In this document: positions 36,844 to 46,162 of the stretch, one piece after another
How positions within the stretch are numbered: the first letter of the stretch is position 1
Layout of the letters: each line of letters opens with the position of its first letter
Source of the DNA: Piscinibacter sp. XHJ-5
Lineage (GTDB): Bacteria; Pseudomonadota; Gammaproteobacteria; Burkholderiales; Burkholderiaceae_C
NCBI RefSeq assembly: GCF_029855045.1
Contig: NZ_CP123228.1
Location: 2,294,001 to 2,358,000, forward strand
DNA: 64,000 bases
Reading direction: 5' to 3'
Notes under the pieces: generated by a model
Database searches by the model: none
Seen by the model: the letters and a program-made list of their open reading frames with translations, nothing else
Told to the model about the DNA's origin: nothing
Made by a program: the position numbers and the translations under genes

Positions 36844-38142
36844 ATGGGGTGGGACATTCAGGAAACGGCCCGCGATGCCGACGCCATCGTGGCCCGGCTG
36901 GGCAACGGCGTGCGGGTCGTCACCCTCCGTCTTCCGTACCTCGACAGCGTGAGCGTGAGCGTGTTCGTGCGCACCGGCAGCCGCAACGAGAGCCGGCGGC
37001 TGAACGGCATCAGCCACTTCGTCGAGCACATGGCATTCAAGGGCACGCACGAGCGCAGCTGCCAGCAGATCAACCTCGACGCAGAACGCCTGGGCGCCGA
37101 GGTGAATGCGCATACCGACAAGGACCACACCGCCTTCCACATGCACGGTATGGCTCGCGACGCGGGGCGGTTCCTGCGCATGCTGGGCGACGTCGTGCAG
37201 AACAGCACCTTCCCCGAGGCCGAGCTCGAGCGCGAGCGCGAGGTGATCCTGCAGGAGTACGCCGAGGACGAGGACGATCCGCTGTCCAGCGCCTACAAGC
37301 TGTTCGACAAGACCTGCTTCGGCGCGCATGCGATGGGCCGGCCCGTCATCGGCACTCGCGCCAACATCGAGCGGTTCACGCGGGTCGAGCTGCTGGCCTA
37401 CGTGCAGCGTCAGTACAGCGGGGAGAACGTCGTCATCGGCGTGGCGGGCAACGTCGACCCGCATGCGGTCGCCAAGGACGCCGAAGCGGCGTTTGGCCGG
37501 ATGGTGCAGGGCATCGAGAACGTGGTGCAGGCGCCGCCCTACCTGGGCGGCATCGCGATGCGCCGGCAGCCCGGCTGCAGCCAGACGCACGTCGTGCTCG
37601 GATTCCCCACGCCGACGCTCAGGGACGACTACCACGCCAGCGTCGTCGCGGCCGCGCTGTTCGGCGAGGGAATGAGCTCGCCGCTGCTCGACGAGCTGCG
37701 CGAGCGTCGGGGCCTCGTCTACTACGCGGCTTGCTCGGCCGATGTGTCGGACCTGTGCGGCCAGTTCGTGATCGAAGCCTCCACCGCGCCGGAGAACGTG
37801 GCGGAGTTTTCCGTCGAGGTCGCGCGCCTGCTGGACACCCATGCCGAGAGCACCGACCCGGTGGGCCTGGCGCGCGCACGCAACCAGATCGCGGTGCGCC
37901 GCCTGCGCGATGCCGAGCGGCCGTACAGACGCCTCGAGCAGGCCGCGCAGGACCTGTTCGTGCACGGGCGGGTGCGTTCGCAGGCGGAACTGGCAGCGCA
38001 TGTCGATGCCGTGACGCCGGCCCGGGTGCGCGAGGCGTTCGCGCGGATGCTGGCCGCGGGCGCGACCGTGGCTGTCGCGGGCAAGGTCCCCAAGGGCGCG
38101 GACGAGGCGTTTCGCGTTCTGCCGGCGCGCGAGCCGGCGTGA
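36844..38142 (+). CDS. M16-family zinc metallopeptidase
   Basis: The 432-residue protein has the inverted zinc motif HFVEH (in GISHFVEHMAFKGT) and the downstream zinc-ligand glutamate region REREVILQEYAEDEDDP. The C-terminal half has the second pitrilysin-like domain with RERRGLVYYAACSA. M16 peptidases degrade short peptides or process precursors. There is no signal peptide, so it is likely cytoplasmic. I start at the ATG at 36844; a TTG at 36835 is also possible. A longer frame to 36541 is rejected, as it is non-homologous. The gene stands alone. Confidence 0.85.
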   Translation: MGWDIQETARDADAIVARLGNGVRVVTLRLPYLDSVSVSVFVRTGSRNESRRLNGISHFVEHMAFKGTHERSCQQINLDAERLGAEVNAHTDKDHTAFHMHGMARDAGRFLRMLGDVVQNSTFPEAELEREREVILQEYAEDEDDPLSSAYKLFDKTCFGAHAMGRPVIGTRANIERFTRVELLAYVQRQYSGENVVIGVAGNVDPHAVAKDAEAAFGRMVQGIENVVQAPPYLGGIAMRRQPGCSQTHVVLGFPTPTLRDDYHASVVAAALFGEGMSSPLLDELRERRGLVYYAACSADVSDLCGQFVIEASTAPENVAEFSVEVARLLDTHAESTDPVGLARARNQIAVRRLRDAERPYRRLEQAAQDLFVHGRVRSQAELAAHVDAVTPARVREAFARMLAAGATVAVAGKVPKGADEAFRVLPAREPA

Positions 38143-38331
38143 AGTCGTGGCCGCGCTGCCGGTCGCTGTAGGACGCAGCGGACGCAGGGTCCCGCACGCG
38201 TCTGTCGTCCGACATCGGTCGATGCGCCGGTCCGCGATGCTCATGCACTGACCTGATCTCGCGGCCTGTGACGATGTCGCCGACTGCCCCCGAGAGCTAG
38301 TGTTGCGGCGTCGGGTGTGCGTGAGGGTGCC

Positions 38332-38589
38332 ATGGAAGTCCTCTTCTGGCTGGCGATCGGCTGTCTTGCCGGGTGGCTTCTCGACCCGCTGATGCGCACC
38401 GAACGCGAGAGAGGTGCATTCGCCAACGGCCTGGTGGGCGCAGCCGCCGTCCTGCTGGCGTGCATGGTGGTGGTCCCGCTGTGGGCCGGGGATGGATTTC
38501 GGGTCGTCGGGCAGCTGATCGTCCTGCTGCTCGGTGCGGTCACGATGCTGGCGCTGCTGGACTCGCTTCGAAGCGACCCGCGCGACTGA
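38332..38589 (+). CDS. small membrane protein
   Basis: The 85-residue product starts MEVLFWLAIGCLAGWLLDPL and has three hydrophobic stretches separated by short charged loops. It resembles GlsB/YeaQ-type small membrane proteins in length and helix order, but the match is loose. An in-frame ATG 15 bases upstream is an alternative start. It precedes exonuclease III by 36 bases. Confidence 0.5.
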   Translation: MEVLFWLAIGCLAGWLLDPLMRTERERGAFANGLVGAAAVLLACMVVVPLWAGDGFRVVGQLIVLLLGAVTMLALLDSLRSDPRD

Positions 38590-38625
38590 TTCCGGGACGC
38601 CGGTTCACACGGAGCTTCAAGCGCG

Positions 38626-39396
38626 TTGAAGATCGCCACGTTCAACGTCAACGGCATCAACGGGCGTCTGCCCCGACTCCTCGAGTGGTTGGCGCAGTCG
38701 CGCCCGGATGTCGTCTGCCTCCAGGAGGTGAAGACGGGCGACGCATCGTTTCCCGTCGCGGCGATCGAGGCCGCCGGGTACGGTGCGATCTGGCATGGGC
38801 AGCCGCGGCACCACGGCGTTGCCATCCTGGCGCGCGGCCAGATGCCGATGGAGGTTCGCCGAGGCCTTCCCGGGGACGACGCCGACGTGCAGGCGCGCTA
38901 CCTGGAAGCGCAGGTGCACGGCATGACGGTCGCCAGCGTCTACCTGCCCAACGGCAATCCGCAGCCGGGCCCCAAGTTCGACTACAAGCTGGCGTGGTTC
39001 GAGCGGCTCGCGCGGCATGCGCAGACATTGAAGTCGCAGAGCAGCAACGTCGTCCTGGCCGGCGACTTCAACGTCGTGCCCACCGACGAGGACATCTACA
39101 ACGCATGGCTGTGGCGTTTCGACGCCGTCCTTCAACCACAAAGCCGGGAGGCCTATCGGCATCTGCTGGCGCAGGGCTGGGTCGATGCGACGCGGTTCAT
39201 GCATCCCGGGAAACGGATCTACACCTTCTGGGTCAACGACGCGGCGTTCCAGCGCAACGCAGGCTTTCGCATGGACTTCCTGCTGCTGCATCCGCAGCTG
39301 GTCGCGAGGCTCTCCCGGGCCGAGGTGGACATCGAGCACCGCGGCCGGCACAAGCCGAGCGACCACGCGCCGGTGTGGATAGAGCTGACCGACTAG
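38626..39396 (+). CDS. xthA: exodeoxyribonuclease III
   Basis: The 256-residue protein shows the ExoIII/AP endonuclease motifs: KIATFNVNGINGRL, VVCLQEVKTGD with the metal-binding Glu, GDFNVVPTDEDIY, FRMDFLLLH and SDHAPVW with the catalytic Asp-His pair. It cleaves DNA at abasic sites and degrades 3' ends in base-excision repair. The start is TTG, preceded by GGAG at a rather long distance. A 46-bp palindrome begins 4 bases after the stop. Confidence 0.9.
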   Translation: MKIATFNVNGINGRLPRLLEWLAQSRPDVVCLQEVKTGDASFPVAAIEAAGYGAIWHGQPRHHGVAILARGQMPMEVRRGLPGDDADVQARYLEAQVHGMTVASVYLPNGNPQPGPKFDYKLAWFERLARHAQTLKSQSSNVVLAGDFNVVPTDEDIYNAWLWRFDAVLQPQSREAYRHLLAQGWVDATRFMHPGKRIYTFWVNDAAFQRNAGFRMDFLLLHPQLVARLSRAEVDIEHRGRHKPSDHAPVWIELTD

Positions 39397-39400
39397 GGCC

Positions 39401-39446
39401 TGTTAACGCCATGGGAGGCCTCGCGAGGCCTCCCATGGCGTTAACA
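39401..39446. terminator. 46-bp perfect palindrome downstream of xthA
   Basis: Bases 39401-39446 equal their own reverse complement at every position, starting TGTTAACGCCATGGGAGGCC. The flanks extend pairing with a small bulge (AGGGCC against GGTCCT). It could act as a strong hairpin terminator for xthA, although no T-run follows. It could instead be a cruciform or protein-binding site. Confidence 0.6.
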
Positions 39447-39607
39447 GAGGTCCTAACCACCGCGCAACGAATGCAGGGAAACATAAGCACTTTCCCGGCA
39501 CCCATGCGATCGCCGAAGGCCTACTCTCATTCGAGAGCAAGATGCACCGACGCAAGAAGTGACCGGCTGCCCCGGGCGCCGCGTGGCTGATGCGAGAGGA
39601 GCCCCCG

Positions 39608-40588
39608 ATGACGATCCGTTCGATGAACCGGCGACAGGCGCTGGCGGCGCTGGGCCAGTTGACGGCGACCATCGCTGCCGCTGCCCCGGACGTCGCCGGG
39701 AAGCGCATCCTGTGGGTCGACTCCTACCACGAGGGCAACCCCTGGAACGACGGCATCGGCCGTGGCATCACGGCCACGCTCAAGGGCCAAGGCGTCGAGT
39801 TGCGGATCCTGCGCATGGACACGGCACGCCATCCGGACGAAGCATTTGCACGCCAGGCCGCGCAGCGCGCGAAGACCGCCGTCGACGACTTCAAGCCCGA
39901 CGTCGTGATCGCCACGGACGACGCGGCGGCCAAGTACTTCGTCGTGCCGTACCTCAAGGGCGGTCCGCTGCCGGTGGTGTTCGCGGGCATCAACTGGGAC
40001 GCGTCGGCCTACGGCTTTCCCACCAGCACGATCACCGGCATGCTGGAAGTCGATCTCGTGCGGCCGCTGGTGCGCGCGCTGCGCGAGTACACCCGCGGCG
40101 ATCGGGTGGCTTACCTCAGCGCGGACACACAGACCCAGGCCAAGGTGGTCGCCACCTACAACCAGCACTTCTTCGGGGGCCAGATGCAGGTCCGGCTGGT
40201 GCGGACGGTCGAGGAGTTCCAGCGCGCGTATCTCGAGACGCAGACGATGGCGGACATGCTCATCACCGGCAACTACGCGGGCATCGCCGGCTGGGACGAC
40301 GCGGCCGCGCGGTCGTTCATCATGGACCGCACGCGCATTCCCACCGGCTATGTCGACGGGTACATGACCCCGTTGGTGCTGATCACGATGGGCAAGCTGC
40401 CGGAGGAGCAGGGTGAGTACGCCGCCGACACGGCGTTGAAGATCCTGCGCGGCGCCAGGCCGGGCAACCTTCCGCTGGCCGAGAACAAGAAGGCCGTGCT
40501 GGGGCTCAACCTGGCGCTGGCCGACAAGCTGGGCATCGTCTTCAGTCCAGCCCTGCTGAAGAACGCCGGCATCGTGCACCGCGGATAG
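39608..40588 (+). CDS. ABC-type substrate-binding protein with twin-arginine signal
   Basis: The 326-residue product opens MTIRSMNRRQALAALGQL, a twin-arginine-like export signal. The ABC_sub_bind/TrpX-like fold follows: ILWVDSYHEGNPWNDGIGRG, FKPDVVIATDDAAAKYFV, VFAGINWDASAYGFP and DRVAYLSADTQTQAKVV. No permease or ATPase gene is present. The next gene, 3 bases on, is a hybrid sensor kinase, so this protein may serve as a ligand receptor for that kinase instead of a transporter. The ligand is unknown. An ATG at 39590 is less likely, since it puts the twin-arginine signal further in. Confidence 0.75.
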   Translation: MTIRSMNRRQALAALGQLTATIAAAAPDVAGKRILWVDSYHEGNPWNDGIGRGITATLKGQGVELRILRMDTARHPDEAFARQAAQRAKTAVDDFKPDVVIATDDAAAKYFVVPYLKGGPLPVVFAGINWDASAYGFPTSTITGMLEVDLVRPLVRALREYTRGDRVAYLSADTQTQAKVVATYNQHFFGGQMQVRLVRTVEEFQRAYLETQTMADMLITGNYAGIAGWDDAAARSFIMDRTRIPTGYVDGYMTPLVLITMGKLPEEQGEYAADTALKILRGARPGNLPLAENKKAVLGLNLALADKLGIVFSPALLKNAGIVHRG

Positions 40589-40591
40589 GCG

Positions 40592-42961
40592 ATGAGGCTG
40601 CCCGCGCTGGTCGCTGCGTCAGTGCGACGCAAGATCCTGAGCGGCTTCGCGCTCGTTCTCGGCCTGGTGCTGCTGGTGATGGGCGCCGGCCTGCATCAGC
40701 TCGGGCAGGTGCGGCTGGCCGCCGACGAGGTCGCTCCGAACGGCACCCGCCTGGCCCGCCTGCAGGAGGTGGCGGTGGCGCTGTCGATGCTCGAAGCCGA
40801 CGTGGAGCGCTTCGCCATCGTCGGCGGCCCGCAGCAGCGCGAAGCGTTGCAGCAGGCACTGCAGGAGCTGCGCTCCGCCAGCGAGCGCGTGGAGGTGCCG
40901 GGCGGTCGAGCCTCCCTGGACCGGGCCCTGGCGACCCTCGCCGACGAGGTGCATCGGCTCACGACCCTCGATGGCGATTTCGGCAGCACGCGCGAGCGCA
41001 ACGAGCGCCTGCTGACCCTGTACACGGCATTGCGCGAGGCGAAGGACGCGCAGCAGGCGCTCGGTCAGCAGACTCAGGCGCAGCTGCAGCAGACGACGCA
41101 GAAGCAGAAGCAGACCATCGCGGCCATCATGGTGCAGTTCGCCGGCATCGGCGCGCTCCTCGTGCTGCTGGCCGCGGCCGTCGCGGCGCTGGTCGCGCGC
41201 AGCATCGCGCGGCCGGTGACCGAGCTTGCGCAGGCGGCGCAGCAGCTCGCCGCGGGCGACCTCGCGCGGCGCGTGCACGTCGACTCGCGCGACGAGATCG
41301 GCGAGCTGGCGCAGCGCTTCAACGGCATGGCCGACGAGCTCCAACGCCTGCTGGAGGAGGTGCGGCGCAGCGAGGCCGACTACCGCGGCATCTATGCCAA
41401 TGCGCTGGAGGCGATCTGGCGCGCCTCCCTCGACGGCCGTCTGCTCGCGGCCAACCCCGCGACGGCCAGCATGCTCGGCTACTCGTCGCCGGAAGAGCTG
41501 CTGGGCAGCGTGACGGACATCGGCCAGCAGCTGTACGTGCATCCGAAGGATCGAGAAGACTTCCTGCAGAAGCTGCTCGAGCGCGACGCGATGGTCGGCT
41601 ACGAATTGAATCTGCGGCATCGCGACGGCCGCCCGATCTGGGTGTCGTCCAGCATGCGGATCGTGCGCGACGCCGGCGGCACGCCGCTGTACATCGAGGC
41701 CTTCGGGACCGACGTGACCGAGCGACGCAATGCCCAGGAGGAACTGCGCCGCCATCGCGACCGGCTGGAGGAGATCGTGCGCGAGCGCACGCTGGAGCTC
41801 GAGCAGGCCAAGGAGCGTGCCGAAGTCGCGAGCCACGCCAAGAGCGCCTTCCTGGCCAACATGAGCCACGAGCTGAGAACGCCGCTGAACGCGGTGCTCG
41901 GGTTCGCCCAGATCCTGGAGCGCGACCCCACGCTGAGCGGCGCGCAGCGCGGGCGCGCGGCCACCATCCTGCAGAGCGGCGAGCATCTGCTCACGCTGAT
42001 CAATGATGTGCTGGACCTGGCGAAGATCGAGGCCGGGCGCCTGGAGCTTTTGTGCAGCGAGATCTCGCTGCAGCCGTTCCTGCGCATGCTCACCGACGTG
42101 ATCCGGCTGCGCGCGCAGGAAAAAGGCCTGCGCTTCAAGTCCGAGATCGCCGAGGACCTGCCGGACGTCCTGTACGCGGACGAGAAGCGGCTGCGCCAAG
42201 TGCTGCTGAACCTGCTCGACAACGCGGTCAAGTTCACGAGCCAGGGGCGCGTGGTGCTGCGTGTGGGCCGCCACGGCGCGCAACACCTGCGATTCGAGGT
42301 GATCGACAGCGGCCCCGGCATCGCCGAGCAGGACCAGCCGCGGCTCTTCCACCCCTTCGAGCAGGCAGGCGAAGCGCGTCATCGGCCGCAGGGGACCGGA
42401 CTGGGCCTGGCCATCAGCCGCGAGCTGATGCGCCGCATGGACAGCGACATCCATCTGCAAAGCGAAGTCGGGCACGGCTGCCGGTTCTGGTTCGACCTGC
42501 CGCTGCCGGCCCAGGCCGTGGGCCACGCGCAGCCGGCGGCACCAGCGCCCCAGGCCGCCGGCTACGAAGGTCCGCGCAGGCGCGTGCTGGTGGTCGACGA
42601 CGTGGCCGGCAACCGAAAGATGCTGATCGACCTGCTGTCGCCGCTCGGCTTCGATCTGCACGTCGCCGCCGATGGCCAGGAAGCCTTGCGCCAGGCCGAG
42701 CGCCTGAATCCCGACCTCGTGCTGATGGACAACGTGATGCCGGTGATGGACGGCCTGGAGGCCACGCGCCGGCTGCGCGCGATGCCCGATCTGGCGGGCA
42801 TGTCCATCATCGCGATCTCCGCGGGCGCGCAGCCCACCGACCGCGCCGCCAGCCTGGCCGCAGGCGCGGATGCCTTCCTCACCAAGCCCGTGCGCATGGA
42901 CGATCTGCTGGACAGCATCGCGGCCGTGCTGAAGCTGCGCTGGACCGCGCCGCCATCCTGA
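40592..42961 (+). CDS. hybrid sensor histidine kinase (TM-HAMP-PAS-HisKA-HATPase-REC)
   Basis: The 789-residue protein has an N-terminal transmembrane helix and a periplasmic helical region of about 150 residues. A second transmembrane helix, a HAMP domain (ARSIARPVTELAQAAQQLA), a PAS domain, and HisKA with phospho-His in FLANMSHELRTPLNAVLGFA follow. The HATPase domain has GTGLGLAISRELM. A C-terminal receiver has Asp in LVLMDNVMPVMDG. It starts 3 bases after the substrate-binding protein gene, so the two are probably partners in signal detection. An output regulator is not adjacent. Confidence 0.9.
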   Translation: MRLPALVAASVRRKILSGFALVLGLVLLVMGAGLHQLGQVRLAADEVAPNGTRLARLQEVAVALSMLEADVERFAIVGGPQQREALQQALQELRSASERVEVPGGRASLDRALATLADEVHRLTTLDGDFGSTRERNERLLTLYTALREAKDAQQALGQQTQAQLQQTTQKQKQTIAAIMVQFAGIGALLVLLAAAVAALVARSIARPVTELAQAAQQLAAGDLARRVHVDSRDEIGELAQRFNGMADELQRLLEEVRRSEADYRGIYANALEAIWRASLDGRLLAANPATASMLGYSSPEELLGSVTDIGQQLYVHPKDREDFLQKLLERDAMVGYELNLRHRDGRPIWVSSSMRIVRDAGGTPLYIEAFGTDVTERRNAQEELRRHRDRLEEIVRERTLELEQAKERAEVASHAKSAFLANMSHELRTPLNAVLGFAQILERDPTLSGAQRGRAATILQSGEHLLTLINDVLDLAKIEAGRLELLCSEISLQPFLRMLTDVIRLRAQEKGLRFKSEIAEDLPDVLYADEKRLRQVLLNLLDNAVKFTSQGRVVLRVGRHGAQHLRFEVIDSGPGIAEQDQPRLFHPFEQAGEARHRPQGTGLGLAISRELMRRMDSDIHLQSEVGHGCRFWFDLPLPAQAVGHAQPAAPAPQAAGYEGPRRRVLVVDDVAGNRKMLIDLLSPLGFDLHVAADGQEALRQAERLNPDLVLMDNVMPVMDGLEATRRLRAMPDLAGMSIIAISAGAQPTDRAASLAAGADAFLTKPVRMDDLLDSIAAVLKLRWTAPPS

Positions 42962-42980
42962 GCCGCGACGAGGCTCCCGG

Positions 42981-44585
42981 TCAGGCCTGTGTCGCCACCG
43001 AGATGCGCCGCTTGCCCGATCCCTTGGCGGCGTACATCGCCTGGTCGGCCCGGCGCAGCAGCTCGTCCATCGACCGTGCGGACCGTGGATAGACGGCGAT
43101 GCCGATGCTGGCCGACACGGCCCGCTGGTGTTCAGGGTGGCTGGAGACGAGTTCGAGGATCTTCTCCGCCACCTGGCGCGCGCCGGCCTCGGTGGTGCCG
43201 ACGAGGACGACCGCGAACTCGTCGCCGCCCAGGCGGGCCGGAAGATCCGATTGACGCACGCCGGCGACGATCCGCTTGGCCACCCAGCGAAGCAGCTCGT
43301 CGCCGGCCGCGTGGCCGTGCCGGTCGTTGACCCCCTTGAAGCCGTCGAGGTCGATGACCATCACGCTGACCTCGGTGTGCGCGCGATGGCACACCGCGAT
43401 CTGGCTGTGGAGGAATTCCTCGAACAGCGTGCGATTGGCCAGCCCCGTCAACGCATCGTGCGAGGCCCGGTCCACGGCCCGCTGCAGCAAGTCGGACGTC
43501 CGATTCATCGCCTGGGCCACTTCATTGGCCTCCTGCAGCTCCAGCGGCGGCAGCTTGACGGGCTCGCCATGCCCGAGCGCCACGGCCGGCGCCACCAGCG
43601 CGCGGATCGAGCGCGCCATGCGCCGCCCCACATGCCAGGCCGCGCCCAGCGCCACGGCCAGCAGCAGCAGCGTCGCCGCCACCAGGCCGAGCAGCGATCC
43701 GCGCAGCTGTCCGGCGAGCATGGCGCGCGGGATGCCGATGGCCACCGACCACCTCGATTGCGCGGAACGGCTGAACACCGACACGACGGGCGTTCCTTCC
43801 AGCGTCACGCTTTCGACCACGCCGTCGCCGCCATCGGCCATGCGCGCGATCAGCGCGGGCGATCCCTTTTGACCCACATAGCGCTCGGCCTCGCGGGTGC
43901 GGGCCACGACCGTTCCGGTGCTGTCGAAGATGCCCGCCACCCAGCCTGGCGGCAGGCGTTGCTGGGTCAGGACGGCGGACAGCCGTTCGGGCCCGATGCC
44001 GGCGGCCAGCACGTATCCGACCTTGTCGCCGCGCATGACGGGCACGGCCACCGCGAGCAGCGGCCGTCGCGCGACCGGGCCGACGAAGAGATCGGTGACC
44101 ACCGGCTGTCCGGTCTGGAAGATGCCGAGAATGGCCGTGTTGGGCTCCAGCGGCAGCTGGCTGCCGAAGGAGCGCAGCGTGTTGACCGCTTGTCGGCCAT
44201 GGGCATCGATCAGGACGATGTTGGTGGCGTTCTGCGTGCGTTGAACCTGCTGCGCCTGCAGATGGAAGCGCGCCAGCTCATCGGTGGCCAGGTAGGGCGA
44301 CGATGCGAGGGCGAGCAGCGCGGAGCGCGTTCCGGCCAGCTCCCGGTCGACCACTGCCGTCAGCGCGCGCGCGGTGGCCAGCGAGTCGCGCACGAGCTGA
44401 TCGCGGCCGCGCTGGTACTCGAAGGCGATGTACAGCGTGGCGGCCGCAAAGGCAGGCAGGGTGCAGACGAACACCAGCAGCGTCAGCCACCCGCGGACGG
44501 TGCGCACCCGGTGCGGCAATGCGTGATCGGCAATGCGCGCATCGACGGCGGCACCGACTGGCAAGCGCTCGCCCATGGCATGCAC
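42981..44585 (-). CDS. membrane-bound diguanylate cyclase with dCACHE-like sensor
   Basis: The 534-residue protein has two transmembrane helices flanking a large periplasmic domain of about 250 residues (dCACHE-like: FQTGQPVVTDLFVGPVARRP and PVMRGDKVGYVLAAG). A HAMP-like linker and a C-terminal GGDEF domain follow. The active motif RLGGDEFAVV is intact and an RxxD inhibitory site (RQSD) sits five residues before it, so product inhibition by c-di-GMP is expected. No EAL domain is present. It makes c-di-GMP from GTP in response to an external signal. It is convergent with the hybrid kinase gene. Confidence 0.9.
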   Translation of the reverse strand: MHAMGERLPVGAAVDARIADHALPHRVRTVRGWLTLLVFVCTLPAFAAATLYIAFEYQRGRDQLVRDSLATARALTAVVDRELAGTRSALLALASSPYLATDELARFHLQAQQVQRTQNATNIVLIDAHGRQAVNTLRSFGSQLPLEPNTAILGIFQTGQPVVTDLFVGPVARRPLLAVAVPVMRGDKVGYVLAAGIGPERLSAVLTQQRLPPGWVAGIFDSTGTVVARTREAERYVGQKGSPALIARMADGGDGVVESVTLEGTPVVSVFSRSAQSRWSVAIGIPRAMLAGQLRGSLLGLVAATLLLLAVALGAAWHVGRRMARSIRALVAPAVALGHGEPVKLPPLELQEANEVAQAMNRTSDLLQRAVDRASHDALTGLANRTLFEEFLHSQIAVCHRAHTEVSVMVIDLDGFKGVNDRHGHAAGDELLRWVAKRIVAGVRQSDLPARLGGDEFAVVLVGTTEAGARQVAEKILELVSSHPEHQRAVSASIGIAVYPRSARSMDELLRRADQAMYAAKGSGKRRISVATQA

Positions 44586-44779
44586 CGTCCTTCAGGCGCG
44601 TGGTCTGCTCCCTGGCCCCGCTCCCTGCTCGAGTCTGTGAGACCTGGTGCAGTGAGGCTAGCACTTCCCGGCCGGCTCAGGTCCCGGCAGTTTCACCTGT
44701 GGAACCCGAATGAGAAGGCTGCAAATCGCGACGAGCGGCGATGTCAGCCACTCCGTCTCCTGCTCGCGAGAGGCTGGGG

Positions 44780-45823
44780 CTAGGCGTCGACGCGCAGCAC
44801 GGCGGCGCCGGCAATGCGGCCCGCGCGCAGGTCATCGAGCGCATGTGCGGCATCGGCCAGGTCGTAGCGGGTGGTCGCCAGTCGCAGCCGATGGGCGCCG
44901 GCGAAGGCGAGGAACTCGGTCGCATCGCGCCGCGTCAGGTTGGCCACCGAGCGCACGCAGCGCTCGCCCCACAGCCAGCGGTAAGGGAAGGACGGGATGT
45001 CGCTCATATGGATGCCGGCGCACACGACGGTGCCGGCCGCCTCCACGGCCTGGAGCGCGCGCGGCACCAGCTCGCCGGCAGGCGCGAACAGGATCGCGCC
45101 GTCCATGGGCCCCGGCGGGCTCTGCGTGCTGTCGCCGGCCCACTGCACGCCGAGCGAGCGCGCCAGCGCCTGTGCCGCCTCGTCGCCCGGCCGCGTGAAG
45201 GCGTACACCTGGCGGCCCTGCGTCAGCGCCACTTGTGCCACCAGGTGAGCCGCCGCGCCGAAGCCATACAGCCCGACCGCGGTGGCCTGAGGCAGCATGC
45301 GCAAGGCGCGAAAGCCGATCAGCCCGGCGCACAGCAGCGGCGCGGCCTCCTCGTCGCTGTAGTCTTCGGGCAGGGCGAAGCTGTAGGCATCGCGCGCGAT
45401 CGCGTACTCGGCATAGCCGCCGTCCACCGTCCATCCGGTGAACAGCGCGTTCTCGCACAGGTTCTCGCGTCCGCGCGCGCAGTGCTGGCAGTGATGGCAC
45501 GTCGCCCCCAGCCACGGCACGCCGACGCGGGTGCCGATCGGGTGCTGGCCACAGCCTGCGCCGTGCTCGACCACCTCGCCGACGATCTCGTGGCCTGGCA
45601 CCCGCGGCAGCGCCGGGGCGCCGAGCTCGCCGTCGACGATGTGCAGGTCGGTGCGGCACACGCCGCAGGCCTGCACCCGCAGCCGGATCTCACCGGGCAG
45701 CAGGGGCCGCATCGGAAGCTCGATCGCGCGCAAGGCATTCGGCGCGGCGCCGGTGAGCGCCATCGCGCGATAGCGAGGCGGCAACGCTCTCGTCGCCCGG
45801 CCTGCAAGCGTGGGCTGGACCAT
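44780..45823 (-). CDS. zinc-binding alcohol dehydrogenase family protein
   Basis: The 347-residue protein shows the medium-chain dehydrogenase pattern: CGVCRTDLHIVDGEL with the catalytic zinc Cys, GHEIVGEVVEHG, the structural-zinc cysteines in CHHCQHCARGRENLC, and the NAD(P)-binding GLYGFGAAAHLVAQVA. It oxidises an alcohol or reduces an aldehyde with NAD(P) in the cytoplasm; the substrate is unknown. The 339 bases to the divergent cupin gene contain an open frame on the minus strand (45903-46169), but I could not support it as a gene. Confidence 0.85.
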   Translation of the reverse strand: MVQPTLAGRATRALPPRYRAMALTGAAPNALRAIELPMRPLLPGEIRLRVQACGVCRTDLHIVDGELGAPALPRVPGHEIVGEVVEHGAGCGQHPIGTRVGVPWLGATCHHCQHCARGRENLCENALFTGWTVDGGYAEYAIARDAYSFALPEDYSDEEAAPLLCAGLIGFRALRMLPQATAVGLYGFGAAAHLVAQVALTQGRQVYAFTRPGDEAAQALARSLGVQWAGDSTQSPPGPMDGAILFAPAGELVPRALQAVEAAGTVVCAGIHMSDIPSFPYRWLWGERCVRSVANLTRRDATEFLAFAGAHRLRLATTRYDLADAAHALDDLRAGRIAGAAVLRVDA

Positions 45824-46162
45824 GGCATCAAGCTTGACATGGATCAGCTCGCGGGGCTGGCCGTCTGTCCCGGACGACGTCGGGGTTGTCGAGAGCCGAT
45901 GCTCACGGCTGAGCCTTGCGCCCACACCTGAATCGCTGAAGGCCAGCGGCTGGGCTGCAGCAGGCTGCGCCACGCGGTCTCCTCGGCAGGCCGCGTGATG
46001 GCGACGGCGCGTCGCGCTTGAACTCACCCGCCTGGCCGGGCATCAGCGTGAGCCGGAAATCTTGTCCTCCGCGAGGGGTCTGATGGCCTTCGCGGTCGCG
46101 GACGATCACAATTTCAGCTGCTTCGCGCCGCCGCCGACGAGCCACCCGGGAGAACCGCGGCC

